Below, piece by piece: positions 39,398-47,795 of a DNA stretch of 64,000 nt. A program made the translations under genes and the position numbers. How positions within the stretch are numbered: position 1 is the stretch's first letter; every line of letters starts with the position of its first letter. The notes under the pieces were generated by a model. The model saw only the letters and a program-made list of their open reading frames with translations. It was not told the DNA's origin and made no database searches. The stretch covers positions 2,356,001 through 2,420,000 of the forward strand of contig NZ_CP031733.1 of assembly GCF_003086355.1 (NCBI RefSeq), in the 5' to 3' direction. The stretch is from Streptococcus chenjunshii (GTDB lineage: Bacteria > Bacillota > Bacilli > Lactobacillales > Streptococcaceae).

Positions 39398-40240
39398 TTA
39401 TTTTTGATTAATATTATTTGAAATCGTTACAACACTTTCCGAAACAGCTTTTATAGCTAATTTAGATAATGACTTTACATCAAATGCATTATGATTTTTT
39501 TCGTAGGCTTTTCCAAAAGTTGATATGAAAACTTTTCTCAAGTCAGAACCATAGTTTACTTTAATTAAGTTGCTTCCACGAGCTTTTCTAACGTCATCAA
39601 AAGGAATTCCTGAACCGCCGTGTAATACTAATGGAACCGTACTCACTGAGGCTATTTCTTTGAGCAGCTCAAAATCAATATTTGGTTCTTTGGCTAAGCC
39701 GTGAACATTGCCAACGGATACCGCTAATAGATCACAGTTAGTTTGCTCTAAAAATAAGCCTACATCTTCTGAATTAGTTTTCCCTTCTTTATTCAAAGCC
39801 TCAGCCTCTTCTTTTCCACCTATCGCGCCTAACTCCGCTTCAACTGGGATATTAAAGTAATGGCAGTATTCTGTAACTTTCTTTACTTCTTCAATATTTT
39901 CTTCAAGTGGTAAATGTGAAGCATCAATCATAATTGAAGTAAAACCGGCATCAATACACGCTTTAACATCATCAAAAGATTTACCATGATCCAGATGCAG
40001 TACAATAGGGACATCTACATTTAGATCTTTCATTGCAAACCTGACCATATCAACAATAATTTGAGGACTTGAAAGCTCCAAATTATTCGACGAAATTTGA
40101 ATATACCCTCCACGCCCGGAATTTTGTAAACCTTTTATGATCCCATATGTTAACTCATAATTAGTTGTATTAAAACACGGCAGTACAATCCCTTTTCCTT
40201 TTGCATATTCCATCAATTTGAAACCATTAATTAAATTCAT
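39398..40240 (-). CDS. Class II fructose/tagatose-bisphosphate aldolase family
   Basis: 280 residues. Zinc and active-site motifs in order: PIVLHLDHGKSFDD (Asp and first His), VEAELGAIGG, VSVGNVHGLAK (second His), LVLHGGSGIP (third His) and KVNYGSDLR. Shorter insert loops resemble the KbaY/GatY group. Cleaves a ketose 1,6-bisphosphate or ketose 1-phosphate to dihydroxyacetone phosphate plus an aldehyde. 13 bases upstream of the kinase gene. Confidence 0.9.
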   Translation of the reverse strand: MNLINGFKLMEYAKGKGIVLPCFNTTNYELTYGIIKGLQNSGRGGYIQISSNNLELSSPQIIVDMVRFAMKDLNVDVPIVLHLDHGKSFDDVKACIDAGFTSIMIDASHLPLEENIEEVKKVTEYCHYFNIPVEAELGAIGGKEEAEALNKEGKTNSEDVGLFLEQTNCDLLAVSVGNVHGLAKEPNIDFELLKEIASVSTVPLVLHGGSGIPFDDVRKARGSNLIKVNYGSDLRKVFISTFGKAYEKNHNAFDVKSLSKLAIKAVSESVVTISNNINQK

Positions 40241-40255
40241 ATTATTTTCCTCACA

Positions 40256-40927
40256 TCATTCTAAGCCACTAAAAATTTCTTTTAATAAACTTTCTCTATC
40301 TTCATTTTTTGTGAGAACACTGGAAATTCCAGTACCGTCAACACCTAATGAAATCAATCTTCGGACATCATCACCACAAGTAATCCCAGCTCCTTCCATG
40401 ATTAATATATCTTCATCAACTTTTTTAATCGCATCTATGGTTTTTGCTATATAAGATTCATCACTGGTTTGTCCTGTACTGATTAAATTATATGGTTCAC
40501 ATAAAATAATATCTGGATGCATATGAGCAAGAATTTCGGCTTCTTTTTCAGTATCAGCACAAACAATAGTTATTATACCTAATTCTTTAGCTCGTTTAAC
40601 CGATAAAACTAATTCTCTGAACTCCATTGGACACTCCATGTGATTCATAAATGTTGCTCCAACACCATAGTATTTTAAACTTTCTAATAATGTTCTGCCC
40701 ATTCCTCTTCCTGGACCAAACCCATCAGCTGTCTGTGCTGTAACAATAAGATTTTTAGTGTTTTTAACAATTGTTGGCAAATCAATCGCTGGCGCAACAA
40801 AGAAAAATGTTGCACTGCTGTCTTTTACAATTTTATCAACTAATTTTGCGAGATTTAATAACTCTTCGCCATATAAATACGCTTTAGGACTAACTGTAAA
40901 AAAAGGACTTCTAACTTTTTGTGTCAT
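40256..40927 (-). CDS. Triose-phosphate isomerase-like protein, archaeal type
   Basis: About 223 residues, shorter than the bacterial TpiA (about 250). Catalytic residues appear in the archaeal spacing: Lys15 (SPKAYLYG), His in TFMNHMECP and Glu in ILCEPYNLISTG; phosphate loop MEGAGITCGDD. Probably turns the aldolase product DHAP into glyceraldehyde 3-phosphate, or isomerises a tetrulose/pentulose phosphate. The start at 40927 has GAGAGGTGA upstream. Confidence 0.8.
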   Translation of the reverse strand: MTQKVRSPFFTVSPKAYLYGEELLNLAKLVDKIVKDSSATFFFVAPAIDLPTIVKNTKNLIVTAQTADGFGPGRGMGRTLLESLKYYGVGATFMNHMECPMEFRELVLSVKRAKELGIITIVCADTEKEAEILAHMHPDIILCEPYNLISTGQTSDESYIAKTIDAIKKVDEDILIMEGAGITCGDDVRRLISLGVDGTGISSVLTKNEDRESLLKEIFSGLE

Positions 40928-40988
40928 CTGCTCACCTCTCAATACCAAAGTATAATCTATGAAGAAGTTTCTGAAACTTCTTCATAGA

Positions 40989-41384
40989 TCATGCTATTGT
41001 TTTTATTTTCTGTTCCTTTATTTTTTCAGCGCAACCTTGAATTGCTTTAATAAATTTATCTTCATTACTACTATTAATGATTTGATCAATGTTTTTCCCA
41101 ACAATATCATCTTTCTTTTTGAATTTTGAGAAATTAGTATATCCATACAAATATTTACATTCTGTTATTGTTCCATTATAGTCAGTGACTATAATCATCA
41201 TTACTTTTCTAAAAATATTAACTTTTTTAACTACGGCCCCCATGAACCTCTCTTTTCCTTTATACATTTTTTTCAAAGTAACAATTTCGTTATTGACTTT
41301 TTTAAAATAATAATATGAAGATAAGGCATTTAGACTCCATAACAATAAAAGAAAGAGTAATGCAATAAAAGGGTTACTTAACAT
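40989..41384 (-). CDS. gutM: GutM-like glucitol operon activator
   Basis: 131 residues. One N-terminal membrane segment (PFIALLFLLLLWSLNALSSY), then MYKGKERFMGAVVKKVN and ECKYLYGYTNF, as in GutM proteins that accompany glucitol-family PTS operons. No DNA-binding motif is visible. Confidence 0.75.
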   Translation of the reverse strand: MLSNPFIALLFLLLLWSLNALSSYYYFKKVNNEIVTLKKMYKGKERFMGAVVKKVNIFRKVMMIIVTDYNGTITECKYLYGYTNFSKFKKKDDIVGKNIDQIINSSNEDKFIKAIQGCAEKIKEQKIKTIA

Positions 41385-41396
41385 GACAAACTCCTT

Positions 41397-42416
41397 TTAT
41401 AAACCAAATGAAAATAAATATCCAATTATGACTGCAAAAGGACCAGTTATTAGTTTACTAAATAGAAATGCAGGCACTCCTGCTTCAATAGTTTCCGGTT
41501 CGGCTTCCATCAATGTCAAACCAACAGGTACAAAATCAGCACCAACCTGAGCATTAACAGCATACATTGCCGGCAGTGCGTATTGAGGGGGAATAACTCC
41601 AGCACCAATTTGGTTACCAACTAATACACTCATGACTTGAGCAAGAATAGCCCCTGGAACAATAAGCGGAGACAAAAATGGGATACTGCATATTAAGGCT
41701 AACAGTAACAATCCCCATAAACTTCCAGCTAATGGCGTGAGTACGTTAGCGATAATTTGAGCAAAACCCGTATAATTAATTATCCCAATTAATACTGAGA
41801 CAAAAAGCATAAATGGAATAATATTTTTTAGCATGTTGTCTACTGTCTCACGCGCTGCAGAATAAATAATGTTAATAGCATTACCTACACCTACACCAAT
41901 TTTATTGACAATATCCATCACGCTGTTTTTATTTTTTTGTCCTATTTCTGATGCGGCATACTTTTCTCTAGCTTCCTTTGTGATACTTTTTCTTTCAGAA
42001 GTTTTATCTGAATTCGAACTATTTTGTGCAGAAACAGTAATTGGCTCATCATCTGCAAGTTCAATATTTTCCTCTTTAACACCTGATACAAAAATCTCTT
42101 CTTTAATATACTGTGCTAAAGGGCCGGATGGCCCGCCGCGTTTTACATTGATAGTAGGAATACCTAATTTAGGATAAGTTCCGCATCTAGCAACTCCGGC
42201 ACAATCAATAACGGCACAAAAAACCTCATCTGTATCAGCCGGAGTAGAAAATTGGTCAACAACTTCAGCTCCGCTTAACTCACCAATTTTTTTCGCAACT
42301 GGATTAATACCTCCTGTTGTAACACATAAAACATATTTTCTGTTGCCTGTTGGGGCGACAATTAAAGGACCGCCCCAACCGCCTTCACCTTTACTAACTT
42401 TAACTGCATTAGTCAT
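41397..42416 (-). CDS. srlE: PTS glucitol/sorbitol-family EIIBC component
   Basis: 339 residues. EIIB part first (GGWGGPLIVAPTGNRKYV, and the phosphorylated-Cys region CAGVARCGTYPKLGIP), a charged linker, then a C-terminal membrane part (IPFMLFVSVLIGIINYTG, PFLSPLIVPGAILAQVMS). The start at 42416 follows TTGGAGG. Pairs with the EIIC gene upstream and the EIIA gene across the divergent promoter. Confidence 0.9.
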   Translation of the reverse strand: MTNAVKVSKGEGGWGGPLIVAPTGNRKYVLCVTTGGINPVAKKIGELSGAEVVDQFSTPADTDEVFCAVIDCAGVARCGTYPKLGIPTINVKRGGPSGPLAQYIKEEIFVSGVKEENIELADDEPITVSAQNSSNSDKTSERKSITKEAREKYAASEIGQKNKNSVMDIVNKIGVGVGNAINIIYSAARETVDNMLKNIIPFMLFVSVLIGIINYTGFAQIIANVLTPLAGSLWGLLLLALICSIPFLSPLIVPGAILAQVMSVLVGNQIGAGVIPPQYALPAMYAVNAQVGADFVPVGLTLMEAEPETIEAGVPAFLFSKLITGPFAVIIGYLFSFGL

Positions 42417-42434
42417 AACTTTTCCTCCAAACAA

Positions 42435-42953
42435 TTATGCTTTTTGACGTTTTTTAAAGAAAATTGCTAACTTTTCAGTAACAATCCCTCGCATTAAAAT
42501 AACAACAAAACCACTCATCAAAAATCTTAACGCTAATTCACTTGTATTTCCTAGCGATTCATATCCTGATGAAATACCTAGCCAGACAAATAATTCAGAA
42601 GCATTTGCATGGGGAAATAGACCAGTGATAGGATGCAGCATTGAAACTGTTGCATCATAAAATCCTGGCTTGTATTCCTCTTCTAAAAATGTCCCAAAAG
42701 TATAGCACATGGGATTGGCAAAGAAAAAGCAAGCTAAAAATGGCAGAACAGTATACCGCAGAATTGTATACTTTGTTAACTTTCTCATGAATCTCTGTAC
42801 TCTATCCTTACCAATAAATTGAATCAGTGCATTAACAGTCAAAATCATTACTGCCACTAAGGGGATTAAATTAGTAATAAAACTTACAAATTGATCAGCA
42901 GCAGCCTGAAAAAGTCCTGTAAAGTGATCAGCTAGCGAAATCAAAAAATCCAT
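42435..42953 (-). CDS. srlA: PTS glucitol/sorbitol-family EIIC component
   Basis: 172 residues, hydrophobic throughout, with FFANPMCYTFGTFLEEEYKP and HPITGLFPHANASELFVW, the SrlA/GutA signature. First gene of the minus-strand group. This half-size EIIC is normal for the glucitol family, whose membrane domain is split between two proteins. Confidence 0.9.
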   Translation of the reverse strand: MDFLISLADHFTGLFQAAADQFVSFITNLIPLVAVMILTVNALIQFIGKDRVQRFMRKLTKYTILRYTVLPFLACFFFANPMCYTFGTFLEEEYKPGFYDATVSMLHPITGLFPHANASELFVWLGISSGYESLGNTSELALRFLMSGFVVILMRGIVTEKLAIFFKKRQKA

Positions 42954-42983
42954 TTTTTTCTCCTTCCTTTATAAGCAACCAAT

Positions 42984-43012
42984 TTGACATATACAACTAT
43001 AGATGTTAATAT
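42984..43012 (+). promoter_or_regulatory. Divergent promoter region of the PTS locus
   Basis: On the plus strand TTGACA (42984-42989), 17-bp spacer and TAATAT (43007-43012) give a near-consensus promoter for the EIIA-gntR pair. Two copies of an ACAACT-TATAG-like sequence lie nearby (in the spacer and around 43024-43040), candidate GntR sites. The opposing promoter of the srlA group must overlap, e.g. TTGTAC and TCTATA 17 bases apart on the minus strand. Confidence 0.65.
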
Positions 43013-43083
43013 ATGAGTATGTACAACTTATCTATAGTATAAATCAACCGTTTTCATTTGTCAATATTTTAAAGGAGGTTTTT

Positions 43084-43440
43084 ATGAATATTTATGAAAC
43101 AGAAATTTTGTCCATTGGAAATGATGCTTTTTCCTTTTTAAGCGAGAATATGTTAATATTATTTGGAGAGCATGTTCCTCCTGAATTAATGGATTTTTGT
43201 TTTAAGATTAAAGTAAATCAAATAACAGGTTCTATTGAACCAGGTATGTCCATGCATTTTGGTGATAAGAGTTATCTGATTACTTCAGTAGGTGATGATG
43301 TCCTTGATAATTTAAATAATTTAGGACATGTTACAGTAAAATTCGATAATGCCATTAATGCTGAATTACCTGGGACTATTCATCTAAGAGCAAGCACTGC
43401 TCCACTACCACAAGTTGGAGATAAAATTATAATAAATTAG
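43084..43440 (+). CDS. srlB: PTS glucitol/sorbitol-family EIIA component
   Basis: 118 residues: MNIYETEILSIGNDAFSFLS, DNLNNLGHVTVKF and ELPGTIHLRAS match the glucitol EIIA fold. Histidines lie at 30 (FGEHVPPEL), 58 and 82 (LGHVTV). The CHGEL stretch I recall carrying the phospho-His in the E. coli protein is replaced (KVNQI), so the active residue is not certain. RBS AAAGGAGG. Read together with gntR. Confidence 0.85.
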   Translation: MNIYETEILSIGNDAFSFLSENMLILFGEHVPPELMDFCFKIKVNQITGSIEPGMSMHFGDKSYLITSVGDDVLDNLNNLGHVTVKFDNAINAELPGTIHLRASTAPLPQVGDKIIIN

Positions 43441-43462
43441 TTATATCTATGTGAGGTTTAAT

Positions 43463-44200
43463 ATGAAGCTTAATCGAGAGTCCCTTGTTCCTTTATATGA
43501 GCAAATAAAAGATTCAATACGTAAAAACATTCAAAATAACAACTGGAAGAAAGGAACAAAAATCCCGTCCGAAAATTCTTTGATGAAAGATTTAGGAGTA
43601 AGTAGGGGTACAATCAGAAAAGCTATCTTAGAGCTTGTTGATGAAGGAGTTCTCGTTCAAAAACAAGGGTTGGGGACTTTTGCCTCAAGCGAGAATTTTG
43701 CTATTCCTTTAACAGAAGGTTTGCATTCTTTCTATGAACATATGAAATCTCAAAATATTTCTTTTGAAACAACTATATTAAATAAAGAAATACAAGTAGC
43801 CAATGATGAAATCATCCGTTTAATGAAACTTAAACCTGGATCAGCTGTATTTTTCTTAGAAAGAATACGTACAATTGATGATGAAGTCGTTATGCTAATT
43901 CAAAATTATATAAACTTACTGCTTGCACCCAATATCATGTCTGAAGATTTCATTAACAATGGCTTATTTAATATTATTGAGCGTCAAACAAAAAAACGTG
44001 TTGCTTATAGTGAAACACGTTTTGCTGCAGTAGAATCAAATCAAATTCAATCTAAGCACTTTAAAATTAAATTAGGCAGCCCTTTGCTTTTTCAAGAACA
44101 ATTAGTCCATTTAGATGATACTTCCATTGTTGAGTTAGGACGAGTATGGTTAAAATCTAATAGATTTTACATTGGAACTACAATGAGAAGAACGTACTAA
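43463..44200 (+). CDS. GntR-family regulator (HutC/UTRA type)
   Basis: 245 residues. Winged helix (PLYEQIKDSIRKNIQ, IPSENSLMKDLGVSRGTIRK) and a UTRA ligand-binding domain (FFLERIRTIDDEVVMLIQNY, LFQEQLVHLDD). Likely a repressor of the divergent PTS genes, responding to a sugar phosphate. ATG 43463 has GTGAGG 7 bases before it; GTG 43451 would place the start on the RBS itself. Confidence 0.9.
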   Translation: MKLNRESLVPLYEQIKDSIRKNIQNNNWKKGTKIPSENSLMKDLGVSRGTIRKAILELVDEGVLVQKQGLGTFASSENFAIPLTEGLHSFYEHMKSQNISFETTILNKEIQVANDEIIRLMKLKPGSAVFFLERIRTIDDEVVMLIQNYINLLLAPNIMSEDFINNGLFNIIERQTKKRVAYSETRFAAVESNQIQSKHFKIKLGSPLLFQEQLVHLDDTSIVELGRVWLKSNRFYIGTTMRRTY

Positions 44201-44202
44201 TT

Positions 44203-44226
44203 GAGACTGGGCAAAAGTCCCAGCTT
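44203..44226 (+). repeat. Solo end of the GGGACAAAA-type repeat
   Basis: CTGGGCAAAAGTCCCAGCTTC closely matches the left end of copy B, but no body follows. It is a remnant or an isolated end directly after gntR. Confidence 0.45.
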
Positions 44227-44326
44227 CAATACTCCTATAAATTTAGCCTTCAGTCTATTACCTTTCAATTTAAATACTGTTATAGTCTTTATGATGGGAA
44301 GGAGGGCTTATCTTTTTCTGCATAAT

Positions 44327-44390
44327 AAAACAGCCACCCTATCCAACTGTGAGTTGATGGAAATTATGATTAACGGGTGGTGTTTTATTT
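44327..44390 (+). terminator. Putative terminator of gntR
   Basis: AAAACAGCCACCC pairs with GGGTGGTGTTTT, with a smaller hairpin in the loop, followed by ATTTGTTT. Confidence 0.5.
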
Positions 44391-44430
44391 GTTTCGCGGA
44401 GCGAGACGGACTAAAAGTCATACAATAAGG

Positions 44431-44465
44431 AAAAACGTGATTTGTTCGAAATCACGTTTTTCCAA
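44431..44465. terminator. Strong symmetric terminator
   Basis: GGAAAAACGTGATTT-GTTCG-AAATCACGTTTTTCC: a perfect 15-bp stem with A/T runs, between convergent gntR and the CPBP gene. Confidence 0.85.
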
Positions 44466-44493
44466 TCTCTTTTATATCCACTTTTAAGCCGAT

Positions 44494-45378
44494 TCATCTA
44501 TTCGTTTTAAAATAGATGTTGTAGTAGAGATACAGGCTAAAAAGCAACAGCGGAATGCCTCCCAGTAATCCTATCGGCAGCGGGCCGAAAATTAAATCAT
44601 CCTTGAAAGCAGCGTTCAAAAAGTACAGGCCAAATACAGCCGCATTGGCTGAACCGTGCATAAGAGAAGGTCCCCAAATACTTCCAGTCCTGACAAAAAT
44701 CCAGTCAAGCAGAATCCCAAAACAAACAGTAAAAACCAGAAATAAAAGACCGCCCAGAACAGGATAGCCCCAGTAATCTGTTCCGTATTCATAGCCAAAA
44801 AGCATTATCGGCCAATGCCACACTCCCCAAATCAGTCCTGAATAAATGATCCCCTTTTTAGGCCCGTATTTTTCTTTCAGATAAGTATGCATGAAACCGC
44901 GCCAGCCCACTTCTTCACCTAGTGCAAATAACATATTAATAAATGGTGCATAGGTCATTGCAGATATAACCGACAGATAAGCCAGAACCTGCGGCGTCAG
45001 ACCTTGAGCTTTTAAATCTGCCGACTGCTCACCGGTGTACTGGGACATAAGGTATGAAGCATTGCTGTCGAAGGCCTGCGGTTTGATGAGAAAGTAGATT
45101 GCTGCCCCTAAGACTGCTAAGATAACCGGTAAAAACCAGGCTGTTAAGAAAAACAGCCATTTTTTGTCCTTTAAATGAATCTGCCAGCCCATATCTTTTA
45201 AAGGCATCTTAGCCGTCAGCACCCCCAAAAAAGGGCTGTACATAGCAAGGAGCAAAAGAACAGTATAAAACAAATTAGCGCCGCTGCTTTGATAAAAGAA
45301 TCCTGCACATATTTGCAAGATCCAGGCCGGTACAAAAGCTGAAAATAAATAGATATGAAATGCTTTCGTTTTATTCAT
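44494..45378 (-). CDS. CPBP-family intramembrane metalloprotease
   Basis: 294 residues, about eight membrane helices. Active-site motifs of the CPBP/Abi family: GEEVGWRGF (EE-x3-R), WGVWHWP (H-x2-W) and LMHGSANAAV. In Gram-positives such genes often accompany bacteriocin or immunity functions. Overlaps the sdpI stop by 8 bases, so it belongs to that operon. Confidence 0.88.
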   Translation of the reverse strand: MNKTKAFHIYLFSAFVPAWILQICAGFFYQSSGANLFYTVLLLLAMYSPFLGVLTAKMPLKDMGWQIHLKDKKWLFFLTAWFLPVILAVLGAAIYFLIKPQAFDSNASYLMSQYTGEQSADLKAQGLTPQVLAYLSVISAMTYAPFINMLFALGEEVGWRGFMHTYLKEKYGPKKGIIYSGLIWGVWHWPIMLFGYEYGTDYWGYPVLGGLLFLVFTVCFGILLDWIFVRTGSIWGPSLMHGSANAAVFGLYFLNAAFKDDLIFGPLPIGLLGGIPLLLFSLYLYYNIYFKTNR

Positions 45379-46024
45379 TGCTGCCCCCTTTCTTCAAACG
45401 GTTCAGTCTAAAGGAATAGACAGCCGGAACTAAAACCATGACAGCCAGCAGCACTGCCAGTACATAAGGGAAAAGAATCTGTATAAAACCTTCCACAAAA
45501 ATCATAAAACCGCAGATCACCCAGATTTTTCCAGCCAATCGATGTGTTTTATTCCAATTTTCCTCATCATCTAAGGTCCACGGCAGTCTGATGCCGATAG
45601 AATAATTTTGCCTCATTTTAGGCATATAATTACCGAAACCCATAGCTAAACAGCCCAGCAGCAAGCCTGATAAAAGCATTGGATTGAGCAGCAAGCCAAA
45701 AAAAGGACTGTAAATCGCAGCCATCACCCAAAGAGATACCAAAGGAACAATCCAGTAAATGAGCGAAGCTATTTTAGGACTGATATTTCTAGATTTGGGA
45801 TCATAAGATGTGAGATAAAGGCAAAGAAGATGGAGCCCTAGAAGAAAAAGAGGCAGACCAAAGACAGTGATTGTTTTGCTGGTAAAACCGTTGGCATTGC
45901 CGTTAAAATCAAAATGAGTCGCTATAGTATCAGGCAGCTGCGGCCAGTAAACAATACCCACCAATACCGGCAACAGAATAACAAAGGATGTCAGAATTAC
46001 TTTTTCTTTATTGATTTTCATCAT
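45371..46024 (-). CDS. SdpI-family immunity-like membrane protein
   Basis: 217 residues. N-terminal DUF1648 (PQLPDTIATHFDFNGNANGF) followed by an SdpI domain (GNYMPKMRQNYSIGIRLPWT, LDDEENWNKTHRLAGK). In Bacillus SdpI gives immunity to the SdpC toxin and signals to SdpR. No SdpC-like toxin gene is visible nearby. Overlaps sdpR by 17 bases. ATG 46021 is an equally good start. Confidence 0.88.
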   Translation of the reverse strand: MMKINKEKVILTSFVILLPVLVGIVYWPQLPDTIATHFDFNGNANGFTSKTITVFGLPLFLLGLHLLCLYLTSYDPKSRNISPKIASLIYWIVPLVSLWVMAAIYSPFFGLLLNPMLLSGLLLGCLAMGFGNYMPKMRQNYSIGIRLPWTLDDEENWNKTHRLAGKIWVICGFMIFVEGFIQILFPYVLAVLLAVMVLVPAVYSFRLNRLKKGGSNE

Positions 46025-46289
46025 TGCTGCCCCCCTTTAAATCAATTAACCAGGCCATCACATCTTCTAAAACAGATGTGTTTAACTCATAATAGATAAA
46101 GTTCTTTTCTTTCGTCTCTTGCACCAAGTCAGCTTTTTTCAAAATACTGAGGTGATGGGAGATTGTGGCACCTGCCAGATCAAAGTGACTGGATATGTCC
46201 CCTGCCGACAGTCTGCCCGCTTTCAAAAGCTCCAAAATGTCTCGTCTGATAGGATTTGACAAAGCTTTGAACGTTGTTGCAAAGCGCAT
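46008..46289 (-). CDS. ArsR/SdpR-family repressor
   Basis: 93 residues: MRFATTFKALSNPIRRDILE, SHFDLAGATISHHLSILKKA, ending in an acidic tail. ArsR-type winged helix without the metal-binding CxC, as in SdpR autorepressors. Start chosen after AAGGAGGGGAGAG. The frame is open further upstream only because it runs into the repeat, giving nonsense. Confidence 0.88.
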   Translation of the reverse strand: MRFATTFKALSNPIRRDILELLKAGRLSAGDISSHFDLAGATISHHLSILKKADLVQETKEKNFIYYELNTSVLEDVMAWLIDLKGGSNDENQ

Positions 46290-46305
46290 CTCTCCCCTCC
46301 TTATC

Positions 46306-46416
46306 AAGATACAAAGGCCGTTAAGAAATCCGTATGAAAATAGGGAAAGACGAGCGATAACTTGCATCGCGACGGACTTCATCTTTTTCACTAGGATTTT
46401 AGGCCGTGTTCAATTC
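46306..46416 (+). repeat. Covarying-stem repeat upstream of the sdpR-like gene
   Basis: 111 bp with both constant ends. Outer stem AAATCC (46326-46331) with GGATTT (46394-46399) as in units 2-3 of the tag array, but a different inner stem, GCGAT (46354-46358) with ATCGC (46366-46370). It begins 17 bases upstream of the ATG, abutting the RBS, exactly as the array does at tag and in the same orientation relative to the gene. Confidence 0.85.
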
Positions 46417-47007
46417 TCAAGTTATTTCGAAAATTTTCTAAATAGATTATAGTCTTCTTGTGGTATTTTGTCAATACACAGTCCTCAAAATTTTAACTGA
46501 GACAGCCGAGAAAAGCGACAGCTTTCTCAATAAAATAATACAGCACCCCTTAGAACAGATAAAAATCCATTCTTCGTGGCGCTGCATAAAGTTAGCTGCT
46601 TTTATATCTTATTTGTAAATATAGGTTCAGGAATCTCTTGGGCAACAGGACACAAATAACCTTATCTTTTAAAAACAGCAAAAGCACTCGTGTTGCAATA
46701 CGTGCGAGTTTGGGACAGATAAAACAATAAGTAGCATTCCCCCCTACTGTTTCCAGCATTGCCCGCTAAATCCCCCCAGCCAGCTCCACAAACACCTTCC
46801 AGATAAAAGTAATTATCCAATAAAAATGTGAAAGCCGCTATCAATCATTAGACTAATTTTTCCACCATCACAGTCAATATGATACTGAGCATCAAAGTTA
46901 ACAAGGGAGTGACAATCTAGTAAAAACTGCTTTGGAATAGGTGAAATCGAAAGTGTAAAGGGGAATAGAAAATACTAAAGCTTGACTTAAAAACTTTTCC
47001 CCAGCCA
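46417..47007. other. Non-coding interval with possible gene remnants
   Basis: About 590 bases without a convincing gene. On the minus strand a 60-residue frame (46662-46844, with CGAGWGDLAGNAGNSRGE) and, just upstream in another frame, a stretch reading NFDAQYHIDCDGGKISLMID look coding-like but lack starts or RBS. Perhaps the decayed end of a gene; I do not recognise it. Confidence 0.3.
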
Positions 47008-47772
47008 TTATTTTAAACCTTTAAACGAGTCCACCTTAATCTGTTTAATGTTAATCCCCTTATCTTCAAGAAGAAACGCCTTCATCGCTTCAACATCATC
47101 AGGCTGACCAGCTAAGAGGTAGATAGCCTTACTGCCATATTTCTCTGCAGCCTTTCCTAACTCATCTTTACTTTGAGAAAAGCTAGCACTGGTTTCATAG
47201 CTAAATTGGGAGACTTGTCTGGCTAATGCTGCTAGTTCTTCATCAAAAACAGTAACGCCCTTATCCAGATGGTTCAAGGTAATCGTGCGCCGACCGGCCC
47301 ATTGTCCGGCAATCGGTCGCAAAGCTGAGATACCAACATCAGATGCGAAGCAAACCAGCGGTTCTTGCCCGTCTCCAACTGGCAAATGTGAATCTTGCCA
47401 GCTCATCTCAACTTTTGCACCAACTGGCAGACTGGTTAAAGTTGTCTTATAAAGGCTGCCGCTGTTGTGCGTTAAAATAAGAATTTCGCTTTCATCACTA
47501 TTAGAAGCGATTGTCAGCCAGCGAGTTTTTTGTCCACTTTCGTTAACTTCAGGTAATTCAAACTTAGCAAAGGAACCAGCTTCCCAAGCCATATCCTCAG
47601 GTTTTGTTAGGTGAATAAGATAAATATCTCCGCTGGGATTCTCAATGGATTTGACTGATAACGATTGACTTCGTCCAAGAAAAGCAATAACGCCCCAAGT
47701 AATTAGGCAGCCAACAAATCCTACTGAAAGAATAGATACGACAATAGTTATCATTTTAGAACGTCCTTTCAT
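47008..47772 (-). CDS. Membrane-anchored ferredoxin-reductase-like protein
   Basis: 254 residues: one N-terminal transmembrane segment (ITIVVSILSVGFVGCLITWG) and an extracytoplasmic part resembling an FAD/NAD-binding ferredoxin-reductase fold (WEAGSFAKFELPEVNES, RWLTIASNSDESEI, LPVGAKVEMSW, CFASDVGISALRPI, YLLAGQPDDVEAMKAFLLE). The strict RxYS FAD motif is changed to RWLTIAS. Start after AAGGAGAAAAAC. Paired with the small membrane gene upstream under an apparent TetR operator. Confidence 0.65.
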   Translation of the reverse strand: MKGRSKMITIVVSILSVGFVGCLITWGVIAFLGRSQSLSVKSIENPSGDIYLIHLTKPEDMAWEAGSFAKFELPEVNESGQKTRWLTIASNSDESEILILTHNSGSLYKTTLTSLPVGAKVEMSWQDSHLPVGDGQEPLVCFASDVGISALRPIAGQWAGRRTITLNHLDKGVTVFDEELAALARQVSQFSYETSASFSQSKDELGKAAEKYGSKAIYLLAGQPDDVEAMKAFLLEDKGINIKQIKVDSFKGLK

Positions 47773-47795
47773 GTTTTTCTCCTTAAAAATATCTG

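Noticed and set aside
46290..46391. Upstream extension of the sdpR-like gene
   Set aside because: It runs into the repeat; the start after AAGGAGGGG gives the normal ArsR length.
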